In this document: piece by piece, positions 16,701 to 26,599 of the stretch
Layout: the number at the start of each line of letters is the position of its first letter
How positions within the stretch are numbered: position 1 is the stretch's first letter
Source: Terriglobia bacterium
Lineage (GTDB): Bacteria > Acidobacteriota > Terriglobia > Terriglobales > Acidobacteriaceae
Direction: 5' to 3'
Assembly: GCA_020073525.1 (NCBI GenBank)
Contig: JAIQFA010000006.1
Coordinates: 52,661 to 116,660 of the forward strand
Length of the DNA stretch: 64,000 nucleotides
Program-made: the position numbers and the translations under genes
Notes under the pieces: generated by a model
The model's input: the letters and a program-made list of their open reading frames with translations, nothing else
Database searches by the model: none
What the model was told of the DNA's origin: nothing

Positions 16701-19700
16701 TTATTGTCCCAATTGCTCTAGCATCTTCTGCGCCTGCTCATGCCCTGGATGCTGCTTGAGCAGTTCGAGCAGCACGGCGCGGGCTTTCTCTGACGTGTCT
16801 TCCACGGCGTAGACACGTGCGAGGTTCAAGTAAGCTTGCTCGAAAGCGGGCGCCAGGCGGATGCACTCCTCAAAGCTAGCCACGGCTTGGTCCCTCCGCT
16901 GCGTTCGCAAATAGAGAATCCCCAGGTTGTTCAGTGCCTCGGGGTAGACGGGGCGCAGCTTCAGCGCCTTCTGCAGCGAATCGAACGCGCGCGCGGTGTC
17001 GTCATTCTGCGCAAACACCATCCCCAGACCGTAATTCGCCTCAGCATCGTCGGGGCGGAGCTCCAAGGCGCGCTCGTAGGTCTGGCGAGCGTCATCCCAA
17101 CGTTTCTGCTGGCGGTAGGCGCTACCCAGGTTATTGAGCGCAATCAGATGATCGGGACTCAGCTTGAGCGCTTCTTGAAAGTAGCCGATCGCTTCGTCCC
17201 TGCGCCCGTCCCGCGCGGCCAGCAGGCCAAGGTTGTTCCAGGAATTCGCCAGCGTGTCGGGATAGCTCGCACGAAGCTTGAGCGCGCGTTCAAAGCTCTC
17301 CCGGGCTTCCGCTGTCTTCTGCTGGTTTAGATAGACACTGCCAATACCGTAAAGAGCCTCGGCGCTGGAAGGATCGTCGCGTAGGGCAATTTGGAATGAA
17401 GCTGCGGCTTGGTCCATGTAGCCGCGCTGAAAAAACACCGAACCGTAGGAAAGATAGTTGCGCCCAAACTCGATCGTGTCGGTCACGCCAGGAAAGGGAA
17501 GTGCCCGGGCAAGTCGTTCCGCGCTGGTCGCGGGAATGTGCCGGAAGTCGTTGCCGACTTGCTCCGCGTCTACCGGACCCTGATAAACCTTGACGATTTC
17601 TCCCTTGGGATTGATGAGGAACGAAGTTGGAAACGCGAGATCGCGATGCCGGTCAAACAGGTAACGGTAAACGATGTTGTAAATGGCGGCTACATCTTCG
17701 GAACCGCGGAGAATCGGAAACGAAAATCGATGCTGTTGCACAATTCCGTGGATCTTTTCTGTATCGGCTGGGTCATCGAGGTTTACGGAAAGAAGTTGCA
17801 GGCCATGCGCAGTCCAGGCTGCGTAACGTTGATTGAAAGTATCCCAATCTTCCTTGCAGCGCTCGGCACCGGCGGCCCAGAAGTGAAGGAGAACGGCCTT
17901 TCCACGTAGCGAGGACAGTGTTCGCAACTGCCCGGCGAAATCGGGGAGAGAGAAATCGGGCGCTTCGACGGGCGCCAGCAACCAGGTCTCCGCCGTGGTG
18001 GGCAATGTTTCGATTGGTTGGGTCTTCGCCTCGGCGGGCTGGCCTTGTCTCGCAGGCGTTTTGAAGGCCTCGATTCGAAACGGTAGGGAGCCCTCCTCCT
18101 CGACCCAAATCCGGTGGTTGATAGGCAGCTCGTGGAATTCCTGCACCAGCCCGCTCGGCCAGCGAATCGATGCGCGCACTGGGCCTTTCGCGGCTCCTAA
18201 ACCGAAGAAGACTTCTTTGCTGTGCTGCGAAAGAAATCCTGACCCAGCCTGCAGCGACCGGGACTGGCGGCCTACATCAGTTTCCACGGTGACGACCGCG
18301 CCGATGGCGTCGCGATTGCTTTTCGTGCCGCGCAGGCGGAAGGCGATCGACGGAGGAAGCTTCTCCATGACATTCTTCAAAACCCGCAATACGGGTCCGT
18401 TGCGATTCTTCAAGAAGACTTCCTGCCGCCCATCGTGATCGAAGTCCGCAATTGCAAAGGCTCGGCCATCTTCGAGAAAATCGAGCCCCACTACGCCCGA
18501 AACATCGGAGAACGTTCCGTCGCCGTTATTCGCGTAGAAAATATTGCGCTCGTGCCCGCTCCACGTGCCATCCGCCCGGATCAACTCGTTGATCGCGCTC
18601 CATCCCTGTTCATAGTCGTGAGAAGGCTTGGCCTCCTCGGGCGAATAGGCGACCACCTGCCGCCAGAAGAAACTGTTCAGGTCATCGCGCGACGGCCCGG
18701 TCACCATGCCATTCGCGATGTAGAGATCGGGGAAGCCGTCGTGATCAAAATCCCACGCATCGCTGGACCATGCCCAGCGCCCGATCCCAACTCCGGCAGC
18801 GTCCGTCCTGTCTTCAAAATTGCGACCACCACCATTGCGAAAGAGAGAGTTACCCATAGCATGTTGGTGGTAGTAAGCGCGCGCTTCCGCCGCCGCCTCT
18901 TTTTTGAACATCTCCTGCATCGTGATGCGTTCGCCCGCCGCCGTCCACATGTTCGCCACGTAGAGGTCTTCCGCGCCGTCGTTGTCGTAGTCGAACCAGC
19001 AGACGCTCATCCCCGCGCCGACGTCTTCGACGCCAGCCTGCGGAGCAATATCGGTAAAGGTCCCATTGCCGTTGTTGCGGTAAAGATTCTTTCGCCCGAA
19101 ATCGTTCACCACATAAAGATCGGGCCCCCCTTCACGGTTGAAGTCGGCCCACCCACAGCAAAAGCTGTAGCGCGTGTTGTTCTGGCTGAGCCCCGTCTCG
19201 GCGGTTACGTCGCGAAAAGTACCGTCGCGATTGTTGCGCATCATGAAATTCGGTGGCCCGTTCTCGGCGTCATAATAAGGAGAGGGATACTTGTACTGGT
19301 CGGTGCCCTGGTAATAGACGTACAGGCAAAAATAGATATCGAGCCAGCCGTCGCGGTCATAATCGGCAACTGCCGCGCCGGTGAAGGTCCCCTGTGGCGG
19401 AGTCGCGAACTGAAACGCGTTCGCCTTCTGGCGAAACTTGCCGCCACCTTGGTTCAGGAAGAGCATCGGGCCGGTGGCTCGCACGACGATCAAATCCTGA
19501 CGCCCGTCATTGTCCACATCGACAAACAGCGCACAGGCCGTGTTTTCGATGACCCCGACACCCGCTGCTTCCGTGATGTCATGGAACGTCCCGTCGCCTC
19601 GATTGCGATAAAGGCGGTTCGGAAGACCGCTCGGCTGGCACACGTAGAGGTCGTCGAACCCATCGCCATCGATGTCGCCAATGGAAACGCCGTTGTGTCC

Positions 19701-20564
19701 GTAAACGTCAATTCCACAAGCGCCGTCGAGCACAGTTCGCCAGTAGTCTGTTCCGTGCAGCAACTGCGAAGCGTAGGATGCGTTGTCCCCAAGCGCCGCA
19801 GCCGTAATGTCGACGTACCCCAGGCCGGTGGATCGGCTCTGAGTCTCATCCAAAGTCTGCCAGTTTCGAACTCGCAACTCGCCGGACGCAGACCGTTCCC
19901 ACCCAATCTGCCAGTACCCCACGCGTTGTTCACGATAGAAGTCGCGGCCGGTGGCCACCAATTCATAGCGGATACGAGTCTGCAACTGACCAGGAGATAA
20001 CGCCCCTGTCATGGAGCCAGCGTCGATACTCGTCACCTGAAATTCAGCCGTGAGAATCTTCGAAAAGCCACTCATGGCAGACTGCAGTTCCTGCAGAAAT
20101 GTGTCTCGCCCAAGTGTGGTCTCGCGCTTGAATGTATGGTGACGGACCTCGACCGGTACCGGGCGCACAACGCGGGATTCGACGGGACGTGGCGACGCAC
20201 CCAGGAAATTTGCGGCAAGAACTCTCTCGAACGCCTTCAAGTCCTGCGGATTCTGAAGCAGGCCCGAACTCCACTGGACAAGCCCGGCTGCGATCTCGTC
20301 CGCATATTTTTCAGTGACGAAATCGTCGAGGCCAGCTTGCGTCTTCAGGAGTAGAGCGTCGAGGGATCGGGGCATCCGATAGTGAGGATGCAGGTGGAAT
20401 TCACTGTTCGATAAGCTCGCCTCGGGAGAGTCAAAACTGTAGAAGGGCAGGCCAACGCCACGCAGACCGGCAGGAATGAGCGCCGCCGAGGCTCCCTGGC
20501 AAAATTGAATCAGAAAGTCGCGCCGGCGCAGGTCCACGGGGTCCGGGGCGGGCGAATTCCGCAT
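16701..20564 (-). CDS. Tat-exported FG-GAP/UnbV protein with redoxin-like and TPR domains
   Basis: 1287 residues. The N-terminus has a twin-arginine signal, LRRRDFLIQF. Repeated FG-GAP/VCBS units with calcium-type loops (IGDIDGDGFDDLYV, FVDVDNDGRQDLIV, VADYDRDGWLDIYF, FDFDHDGFPDLYI-like) span roughly residues 290-740. An ASPIC/UnbV domain follows (GFLSQHSKEVFFGLG, IRWPSGLVQEF), then a thioredoxin/AhpC-like domain (PDFSLPDFAGQLRTL, LLHFWAAGAERCKEDW) around 870-1000, and about seven TPRs to the end. The redoxin site keeps only one Cys where a CxxC would be expected, so a peroxiredoxin or docking role is more likely than disulfide exchange. Such CRTAC1-type proteins are frequent in Acidobacteriota, with no defined function. 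It is divergent from the next TPR gene. Confidence 0.88.
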   Translation of the reverse strand: MRNSPAPDPVDLRRRDFLIQFCQGASAALIPAGLRGVGLPFYSFDSPEASLSNSEFHLHPHYRMPRSLDALLLKTQAGLDDFVTEKYADEIAAGLVQWSSGLLQNPQDLKAFERVLAANFLGASPRPVESRVVRPVPVEVRHHTFKRETTLGRDTFLQELQSAMSGFSKILTAEFQVTSIDAGSMTGALSPGQLQTRIRYELVATGRDFYREQRVGYWQIGWERSASGELRVRNWQTLDETQSRSTGLGYVDITAAALGDNASYASQLLHGTDYWRTVLDGACGIDVYGHNGVSIGDIDGDGFDDLYVCQPSGLPNRLYRNRGDGTFHDITEAAGVGVIENTACALFVDVDNDGRQDLIVVRATGPMLFLNQGGGKFRQKANAFQFATPPQGTFTGAAVADYDRDGWLDIYFCLYVYYQGTDQYKYPSPYYDAENGPPNFMMRNNRDGTFRDVTAETGLSQNNTRYSFCCGWADFNREGGPDLYVVNDFGRKNLYRNNGNGTFTDIAPQAGVEDVGAGMSVCWFDYDNDGAEDLYVANMWTAAGERITMQEMFKKEAAAEARAYYHQHAMGNSLFRNGGGRNFEDRTDAAGVGIGRWAWSSDAWDFDHDGFPDLYIANGMVTGPSRDDLNSFFWRQVVAYSPEEAKPSHDYEQGWSAINELIRADGTWSGHERNIFYANNGDGTFSDVSGVVGLDFLEDGRAFAIADFDHDGRQEVFLKNRNGPVLRVLKNVMEKLPPSIAFRLRGTKSNRDAIGAVVTVETDVGRQSRSLQAGSGFLSQHSKEVFFGLGAAKGPVRASIRWPSGLVQEFHELPINHRIWVEEEGSLPFRIEAFKTPARQGQPAEAKTQPIETLPTTAETWLLAPVEAPDFSLPDFAGQLRTLSSLRGKAVLLHFWAAGAERCKEDWDTFNQRYAAWTAHGLQLLSVNLDDPADTEKIHGIVQQHRFSFPILRGSEDVAAIYNIVYRYLFDRHRDLAFPTSFLINPKGEIVKVYQGPVDAEQVGNDFRHIPATSAERLARALPFPGVTDTIEFGRNYLSYGSVFFQRGYMDQAAASFQIALRDDPSSAEALYGIGSVYLNQQKTAEARESFERALKLRASYPDTLANSWNNLGLLAARDGRRDEAIGYFQEALKLSPDHLIALNNLGSAYRQQKRWDDARQTYERALELRPDDAEANYGLGMVFAQNDDTARAFDSLQKALKLRPVYPEALNNLGILYLRTQRRDQAVASFEECIRLAPAFEQAYLNLARVYAVEDTSEKARAVLLELLKQHPGHEQAQKMLEQLGQ

Positions 20565-20659
20565 CTTTTCTGGACGACTCAGAACGATGTCTCCCGGATT
20601 CCCACGTGTGGCCTGAAATTAACACCCGCACTCCCGACCGTCAAGATTCGACCGCTATA

Positions 20660-21955
20660 ATGATCCGTTCCTTGATGACCCAGTCATTGACATGGCGGAC
20701 GTTAGCAGTTCTGGTCGCGTTCACGCTCGTCAGCTTTACCGGCCCGGACGCAGTATCTCAAGCGGTGCCTGCAGCGCAAGCAGCATCCCAGGACTCACCC
20801 GATGCGCATCTGGGCCGCGCCTACGAGGCCCTGAAAGAAGAGCAATACGAAGTGGCCGCCGCCGAATTCCGGGCGGCTCTCAAGCTTGATCCGAAGCTCA
20901 CGCTGAGGGCGCGTATTCCTCTTGCGGTCGCTCTTTTTGAGATGAAGAAGTCCAACGAAGCACGCCAGGAGTTTGAAGCCGTCCGTCGTGAAGCCGGAGA
21001 CCGTCCCGACGTCTCGTATTATCTGGGCCGTCTTGATTTGGACGAGCAGCGCTACGAAAGCGCAATACAGAACTTAACTCAGGCGGCCAACAAGCCGCCT
21101 TTTCCCGACACCGCTTATTATCTCGGCTTCGCCTGCTTTAAGCAGGGCGACCTTGCTGCCGCGGAGAAATGGTTGGAGGAGGCGGCCCAAGCGACCCCCC
21201 ACGATGTCCGCGTCCAATATCAGCTCGGCCTCGTGTATCGCAAGCAAGGGCGGGAGCAGGAAGCGAAGCAGGCGATGGCGCTTTCCGGGGAAGAACGTCG
21301 CCGCGACGCCAACGAAGCTCAACTGCGGTTCGAATGTGGACAGAAGCTCGACCAGGCTCCGCGGGAAGAAGCCCGCGCTTTTTGCGAACAGCTCTATGAT
21401 CCGGACGATGCCGAAAAGCTGACGAGGCTCGGCACCATTTACGGCCAGCACGGCGACATCGAAGATGCGCTGAAACCTTTGCGCCGCGCCGCCGAGCTCG
21501 CGCCCCAATCGCCCCTGATGCAATACAACGTTGCGCTGGCTTACTATCAGCTCAACCAGTTTGAAGAGGCCCGCGTGCCGCTGAATAAAGCGGTTACCCT
21601 ATGGCCCGACATCTTTCAACTGTCGGCTCTCTATGGCGCGGTGCTCTCAAAGTTGGGTGACGATGTAACCGCCTACCAAGTGCTGCAACACGCACACCAA
21701 CTCAATGCAAAGGATGGCCCGACTGCTGATCTGCTATTCCTGACAACGCTCTCCGTCGCGCGCAAGGCGCAGAGCGTTCACCAATATCCCGAAGCTCTGC
21801 GTTATTTTCAAGAAGCGGCCAAACTGAAACCTCAGGAACCCGCGCCTCACCGTGGGCTTGCGGATGTCTACAAACTCACAGGCCGTTCGGCGCAGGCAAC
21901 TCGAGAGCAGCGGGAGGCGGAGCGCCTGGCCAGTGCTTTCGAGAAAACTCAATAA
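20660..21955 (+). CDS. Exported TPR protein
   Basis: About 431 residues with a signal peptide (WRTLAVLVAFTLVSFTG, cleavage near AQA) followed by TPR units through most of the length (for example YEALKEEQYEVAAAEFRAAL, TRLGTIYGQHGDIEDALKPL). No catalytic motif is seen. The start is uncertain: ATG at 20660 overlaps a perfect TATAAT (20656-20661) that looks like a -10 box, in which case ATG at 20675 in the same frame would be used. It is divergent from the FG-GAP/TPR gene and 22 bases before the queuosine-salvage gene, so it may be the first gene of that run. It is probably an envelope protein-protein interaction module. Confidence 0.8.
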   Translation: MIRSLMTQSLTWRTLAVLVAFTLVSFTGPDAVSQAVPAAQAASQDSPDAHLGRAYEALKEEQYEVAAAEFRAALKLDPKLTLRARIPLAVALFEMKKSNEARQEFEAVRREAGDRPDVSYYLGRLDLDEQRYESAIQNLTQAANKPPFPDTAYYLGFACFKQGDLAAAEKWLEEAAQATPHDVRVQYQLGLVYRKQGREQEAKQAMALSGEERRRDANEAQLRFECGQKLDQAPREEARAFCEQLYDPDDAEKLTRLGTIYGQHGDIEDALKPLRRAAELAPQSPLMQYNVALAYYQLNQFEEARVPLNKAVTLWPDIFQLSALYGAVLSKLGDDVTAYQVLQHAHQLNAKDGPTADLLFLTTLSVARKAQSVHQYPEALRYFQEAAKLKPQEPAPHRGLADVYKLTGRSAQATREQREAERLASAFEKTQ

Positions 21956-21977
21956 ATCAAACTTACCCCAGGGAGCC

Positions 21978-22994
21978 ATGCGAACAAGTCACGACCTACG
22001 TTGGCCGAAGTTGACAGGCAGTCCGGTGCTCGACAGTATTCATCCCGTCATTGAGCGCTCGCGTGATGTTCAAACCGACATAAACAAAATCGTCGAAGTC
22101 GCCAGCTGGATGGCTTATGAAGAGCTACCCATCCCTGACTACGCGTTGCCCTTCGGCATTGGAACGGGCGACGTTCACGAGACCATTGATTTCATTCTCA
22201 CCACCGCCTGCATCGACACCGCTTTCACTGATTTCTCCAACCACATTAAATTCCAGGCGGATTACGCCGGTCGCAACTGGTCAGACTCCGACGCGCTGTT
22301 TGCCTGCATGAAACGCGCCATCGACAAGGGTATTCCCATCCTGGAGGGTGCGTTTCTCGCGAAGGTCACGCGTGCAGAAATGGAAACGCTGTTTGCGGGC
22401 AATATCGAGCTGCCCATGCTCGATGAAAAGAGGGAGATCCTGCACCAGGTCGGAGCTGTGCTTGCGCGCCAGTACGGCGGCCGCTTCCACAACTTCGTGA
22501 AGTCCTGCTCACCCAGGCTCTACGACAACGGCAATGGCCTGGTCGATCGGCTGGTGAGCGAATTTCCGCGCTTTCGCGATGTCAGCCACTACGATGGCCA
22601 CACCGTCAAGTTCTACAAGCTGCCGCAACTAGCTATCTGGTTCCTCTACACCACCCTCAGGAAGACGGGGACATTCCATCTCGAAGATTTGGAGACGATG
22701 TCCGCCTTTGCCGACTACATTGTCCCAGTCGCGCTGAGACTGCTGGGAATCACTGGCTATTCCCCTGAACTGGAAAACGCGATCAACACCTACCAGATGA
22801 TTCCGCGCGACAGCTCATGGGAAGTCGAGATTCGTGCGCATTGCATCTACGCGAGCGCGTTGCTGGCTGAGGAGATCAACCAACTCCGCCCGAGGGATCA
22901 GCAAATCATCATCCCGCAAATCGATGCGCGCCTCTGGACTCACTATCACACCACCTGGTGGCCGCATCATCTGACGAAGACCATCATGTACTGA
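21978..22994 (+). CDS. Queuosine salvage protein (DUF2419/Qng1 family)
   Basis: 338 residues matching the PF10343 queuosine-salvage family: TACIDTAFTDFSNHIKFQ (the family's Asn-Phe substrate region), YDGHTVKFYKLPQLAIW, EVEIRAHCIYASALL and IDARLWTHYHT near the C-terminus. Characterised members are nucleotide N-glycosidases that release queuine from queuosine 5'-phosphate. The ATG at 21978 has AGGGAG immediately upstream; the frame is open further but the extra residues overlap the TPR gene. No signal peptide, so cytoplasmic. It sits directly before pyrimidine-nucleoside phosphorylase and a nucleoside transporter, an apt setting for salvage of a modified nucleoside. Activity is inferred from family membership. 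Confidence 0.85.
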   Translation: MRTSHDLRWPKLTGSPVLDSIHPVIERSRDVQTDINKIVEVASWMAYEELPIPDYALPFGIGTGDVHETIDFILTTACIDTAFTDFSNHIKFQADYAGRNWSDSDALFACMKRAIDKGIPILEGAFLAKVTRAEMETLFAGNIELPMLDEKREILHQVGAVLARQYGGRFHNFVKSCSPRLYDNGNGLVDRLVSEFPRFRDVSHYDGHTVKFYKLPQLAIWFLYTTLRKTGTFHLEDLETMSAFADYIVPVALRLLGITGYSPELENAINTYQMIPRDSSWEVEIRAHCIYASALLAEEINQLRPRDQQIIIPQIDARLWTHYHTTWWPHHLTKTIMY

Positions 22995-23074
22995 CGCCGC
23001 GAAAATCTATACTGTCGAAGCCGGACAGGCGTTACAATGGCGCACCGCTCGACTTCGGCGAAACCGGTTGGAGT

Positions 23075-23146
23075 ATGCAAAAGAATAAGGGCCCAAAGGA
23101 AAGTCTCATTACCGATCTTCTGCCGGAGGGTTTCCGCCTCAAGTGA
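23075..23146 (+). CDS. Possible 23-codon upstream ORF
   Basis: ATG at 23075 gives MQKNKGPKESLITDLLPEGF plus three residues, and its stop overlaps the GTG start of the phosphorylase gene. Such an arrangement could couple translation. A TACAAT box lies about 40 bases upstream. The GGAG is only one base from the ATG, which is too close for a good site, so this may be just leader sequence. Confidence 0.25.
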   Translation: MQKNKGPKESLITDLLPEGFRLK

Positions 23147-24486
23147 GCCAGCCCAGCGTATCTCCTTTTCGCGTCATTGACCTCATCCGTAAGAAGCGCG
23201 ATGGCGGCACCTTGTCCACCGCCGAAATTGGATATCTCGTCGAAGGCTGCACGCTAGGCAGCATTCCCGATTACCAGATGGCCGCGTGGCTGATGGCAGT
23301 CGTGCTGCGCGGAATGACTCGCGAGGAGACCGCCGCCCTTACGCACTCCATGCTGCATTCCGGCGAAGTTCTCGATCTCAGCTTCCTGCCCGCGAAGAAG
23401 GTGGACAAGCACTCCACCGGCGGCGTCGGCGACAAGACTTCGCTCGTGCTGGCCCCGCTGGTCGCGGCCGGCGGCCTCTATGTCCCCATGATCAGCGGTC
23501 GCGGACTCGGCCATACCGGCGGTACGCTCGACAAACTCGAATCCATCCCCGGATTCCGCGTCGACCTGTCGGTGCCTGAATTTCATCGCGTGCTCAAAGC
23601 CTGCGGAGCGTCCATGATTGGCCAGACCGAGAAAGTCGCTCCCGCCGACCGCAAGCTCTATGCATTGCGCGACGTTACTGGGACGGTCGAGAGTCCCTAT
23701 CTCATATGCGCCTCCATCATGAGCAAGAAGCTAGCGGAAGGCACCGACGCGCTGGTGCTCGACGTGAAGACCGGATCAGGTGCATTTATGAAAAAGGAGG
23801 AAGACGCCGTCTTCCTCGCCGAACTCATGGTCGAAACCGGCGAGCTTATGGGCAAGCAGATGGTCGCGCTGATCACGAATATGGATCAGCCGCTCGGCCG
23901 CATGGTTGGTAACGCGCTCGAAGTGCAGGAGTGCATTGAAGTTTTGCACGGCGGAGGACCTCCGGATCTACGGGAACTTTGCTTGCATCTCGCCGCGTGG
24001 ATGTTTCACCTGGGCGGCGTCGCTAAGACGGTGGCGGAGGGAAAGCAACTTTCCGGTGAGATCATCGCTTCCGGAAAGGCATTCGAGCGATTCCGCCAGA
24101 TGGTCGAGCTGCAGGGCGGCGACGTCAGCACGATTGACGACCCGTCGCGCTTGCCCTCCGCCGATTATCGCGTGGATGTGGGGAGTCCTAGCACCGGTTA
24201 TGTTTCCGCGATTGACTGTGAGCAGGTGGGCACGGCTTGTGTGATTCTCGGCGGGGGGCGCGAAAAGAAAGAAGATTCGGTTGATCCGGCCGTGGGCATC
24301 GTCATCCACAAAAAGATTGGCGACAAGGTTGCTGCCGGAGAGCCGCTTTGCACGATTTATTGCCATTCGGACGCGCACGCCGCGCACGCCCGCAAGCTGC
24401 TCGAGGAGAGTTACACGATTGCACCGACGCCTCCCGCGCACAGGCCTTCGCTGATTCATCGTGTGATTCACAAAGGAGAACACTAG
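23143..24486 (+). CDS. pdp: Pyrimidine-nucleoside phosphorylase
   Basis: This enzyme phosphorolyses uridine, thymidine and deoxyuridine to the base and (deoxy)ribose-1-phosphate in the cytoplasm. The 447-residue protein has the phosphate/substrate motif KVDKHSTGGVGDKTS and the family signature SGRGLGHTGGTLDKLE, followed by QTEKVAPADRKLYALRDVT and LVLDVKTGSGAFMK. It resembles Firmicute-type Pdp more than E. coli DeoA in the N-terminal half. The start is GTG at 23143 with GGAGGG about 11 bases upstream, overlapping a short ORF by four bases. The transporter gene starts immediately after the stop, so the two are an operon. Deoxyribose-1-phosphate formed here would feed DeoC after isomerisation; no phosphopentomutase is in the window. 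Confidence 0.95.
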   Translation: MSQPSVSPFRVIDLIRKKRDGGTLSTAEIGYLVEGCTLGSIPDYQMAAWLMAVVLRGMTREETAALTHSMLHSGEVLDLSFLPAKKVDKHSTGGVGDKTSLVLAPLVAAGGLYVPMISGRGLGHTGGTLDKLESIPGFRVDLSVPEFHRVLKACGASMIGQTEKVAPADRKLYALRDVTGTVESPYLICASIMSKKLAEGTDALVLDVKTGSGAFMKKEEDAVFLAELMVETGELMGKQMVALITNMDQPLGRMVGNALEVQECIEVLHGGGPPDLRELCLHLAAWMFHLGGVAKTVAEGKQLSGEIIASGKAFERFRQMVELQGGDVSTIDDPSRLPSADYRVDVGSPSTGYVSAIDCEQVGTACVILGGGREKKEDSVDPAVGIVIHKKIGDKVAAGEPLCTIYCHSDAHAAHARKLLEESYTIAPTPPAHRPSLIHRVIHKGEH

Positions 24487-25722
24487 ATGGGACGATTTAC
24501 CGGCATTCTCGGCCTGATCACGATGTTGGGCCTCGGCTACGCCTTCTCGACCAATCGGCGCGCGATCAATAAGAAGACGGTAGTTTGGGGACTGGGCCTG
24601 CAAGTTGTGTTCGCCATCTTCGTCCTGAAAATTGAGTTTGGCCGAGTGCTCTTCCAAAAAGCCGGAGACGCCGTTAACCGCCTGCTCAGCTACGCCTTTG
24701 TCGGATCACGGTTTGTGTTCGGAGAATTGGGCGCGCAGGGTTCATCGATGGGGTTCTTTTTCGCATTCCAGGTATTGCCGACGGTCATTTTTATCGCCGC
24801 CTTCTTTGCCGTGCTCTATCACTACGGAATCATGCAACTGATCATCAAGCTGGCGGCGAAGGTGATGACGCGCTTCATGGGAGCCAGCGGCGCCGAGTCG
24901 CTGAATGTCGCGGCCAGCATCTTCATGGGCCAGACCGAAGCTCCACTGACCATCCGGCCATTCCTTCCTGAGTTGACGCGCTCCGAACTGATGACCGTGA
25001 TGACCAGCGGCATGGCACACGTTTCCGGCGGAATCATGGCTGCCTACATCGCCTTCGGCATCGAACCTAAACACTTGCTGAGCGCAGTCATCATGACCGC
25101 CCCCGGCACCATCCTGATGTCCAAGATGCTCGTGCCTGAAACGGAGGTCCCAAAGACCGCCGGCCGCGTCGTCATGAGCGAGGAAGAAGTGGGTGCGGAG
25201 AAGAGTGAAAATCTGCTGGGCGCGATTGCGCGCGGCACCACCGATGGCTTGGGCCTCGCGCTTAATATCGCCGCCATGCTGATTGCATTCCTCGCGCTGA
25301 TTGCGCTGGCGAACGGTCTCCTCGGTGGGATACACAACTATCGGCATCTTTCGTGGTTTCCATCCAGCCTGCAGCAGATCTTCGGAACCTTGTTCGCACC
25401 CATCGCGTGGGTCATTGGCATCCCATGGCATGACTGTCGCGCCATCGGGAATCTTCTCGGAACGCGCATGGTGCTGAACGAGCTGGTAGCGTTTTCCATG
25501 CTCGGGCCGCAGAAGGCAATGCTCGACCCGCGTTCGTTCACCATCGCGACGTTCGCGCTGTGCGGCTTCGCAAACTTCAGCTCGATTGGAATTCAGATGG
25601 GAGGCATCGGCGCACTAGCCCCCAACAAGCGAGGCGAACTGGCCCGTCTCGGCATTCGCGCCATGCTGGCCGGAACGATGGCGAACCTGATGTCGGCATC
25701 AATAGCCGGCATGCTGTTGTGA
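24487..25722 (+). CDS. nupC: Concentrative nucleoside transporter, NupC/CNT family
   Basis: A 411-residue inner-membrane symporter. Family motifs include [54 protein letters not shown] and, near the C-terminus, [20 protein letters not shown], with about nine to ten hydrophobic segments. CNT proteins import nucleosides with protons or sodium. The ATG follows the phosphorylase stop with no gap; AAGGAG of its ribosome site lies inside the phosphorylase 3' end. Together they form an import-and-cleave pair. The 176 bases after it hold only short palindromes. Confidence 0.95.
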   Translation: MGRFTGILGLITMLGLGYAFSTNRRAINKKTVVWGLGLQVVFAIFVLKIEFGRVLFQKAGDAVNRLLSYAFVGSRFVFGELGAQGSSMGFFFAFQVLPTVIFIAAFFAVLYHYGIMQLIIKLAAKVMTRFMGASGAESLNVAASIFMGQTEAPLTIRPFLPELTRSELMTVMTSGMAHVSGGIMAAYIAFGIEPKHLLSAVIMTAPGTILMSKMLVPETEVPKTAGRVVMSEEEVGAEKSENLLGAIARGTTDGLGLALNIAAMLIAFLALIALANGLLGGIHNYRHLSWFPSSLQQIFGTLFAPIAWVIGIPWHDCRAIGNLLGTRMVLNELVAFSMLGPQKAMLDPRSFTIATFALCGFANFSSIGIQMGGIGALAPNKRGELARLGIRAMLAGTMANLMSASIAGMLL

Positions 25723-25780
25723 CCGCCGTTACAAGCTATATTGCCAAGGTTCAGTTCAAGCCAGAACCAACTAGTTCCAG

Positions 25781-25863
25781 CCGCGAAGCGGCGGAATAGG
25801 AAAGCCCGGGGCGTTAGCCCCAGGTAGGCGAGAGCCGGAGACCCGAGTCCCGCAAGGGACGGC
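25781..25863. repeat. Cluster of three short hairpins
   Basis: CCGC-GAA-GCGG (25781-25791), GGGGC-GTTA-GCCCC (25808-25821) and GTCCC-GCAA-GGGAC (25847-25860) lie in line in the gap between converging genes. The arrangement looks like a composite intergenic repeat rather than a classic terminator. No gene is visible in 25723-25898. Confidence 0.65.
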
Positions 25864-25898
25864 ACCTCGGCGGCGAAAGACCTCATGGGACTGTGTTT

Positions 25899-26522
25899 TT
25901 AAGATGACCTGCCTTCTACTTTGTGCAGGATTTCGTCGGTGTTGACAAGCATCGCTCCCAATCTCTGCAATTCGGTCAGGGTTTTCTCCCCAACCTCCGG
26001 CACCAAGGTTTCAATCGCGTCGCGCACCACTGCCACCCGCCGTTTTCGCTGCAGGAGTCCCTTTACCGCACAGCTGACGCAATACTCTGTCACGACTCCA
26101 AACACGACGAACTCTGCGGAACTCACCAAACGATCCACCAGAGCATTCGCGTGGCGAGTCTCAAAAATATCCAGTGTTTGCTTCTCCAGAATGATCTGCT
26201 GATATCGGAAGAGATCCTGCGGCAACTGGGCACTGGCAGTGTTTTCAACGCGAACGAACTTCTCCGCCAGCGCTTCCGGAACAAGGTCTGCCCCAGCCGT
26301 CCCTTTCAGGCAATGTGGCGGAAACTGCTTGAACTCCGGGTCATTAGGCGGATGAAAATCTCCATGCGAGACCAGGAAAACGTCACCGTGCCGCGCCGCG
26401 TCCGTCAGTTTGCGGATATTGGGTAAGAGCTTCTCCGCACCGGGAACGTACAACTTGCCGCCCGGCAGTATGAAATCCACCTGCACATCCACTTCCCAAA
26501 AAATGTAATCACGAGATCGCAT
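25899..26522 (-). CDS. Isochorismatase-family hydrolase, nicotinamidase-like
   Basis: A 207-residue cysteine hydrolase. The catalytic Asp is in EVDVQVDF, the Lys in HCLKGTAGADL, and the Cys in VVTEYCVSCAV, preceded by FGV as in nicotinamidases. GGKLYVPGAEKLLPNI and SHGDFHPPNDPEF also match the nicotinamidase pattern, though the usual DWHPxxH metal site is changed to GDFHPPND. The ATG at 26522 has AGGGAG upstream; the frame is open to 26585. It is divergent from enamidase across a 150-base promoter gap. Conversion of nicotinamide to nicotinate would feed the neighbouring cluster; another isochorismatase-type amide substrate is possible. Confidence 0.75.
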   Translation of the reverse strand: MRSRDYIFWEVDVQVDFILPGGKLYVPGAEKLLPNIRKLTDAARHGDVFLVSHGDFHPPNDPEFKQFPPHCLKGTAGADLVPEALAEKFVRVENTASAQLPQDLFRYQQIILEKQTLDIFETRHANALVDRLVSSAEFVVFGVVTEYCVSCAVKGLLQRKRRVAVVRDAIETLVPEVGEKTLTELQRLGAMLVNTDEILHKVEGRSS

Positions 26523-26599
26523 TCCACGCTCCCTAGTCCCGATAAAGTCTCGATGCTTGTAACATATTCCTTCCGCCGCTGGCAAAGGTCAGCTTCGGG

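Noticed and set aside
18435..20000. 521-codon open frame antisense to the FG-GAP protein
   Set aside because: A shadow of the GC-rich repeat domain; no family motif and a proven gene on the other strand.
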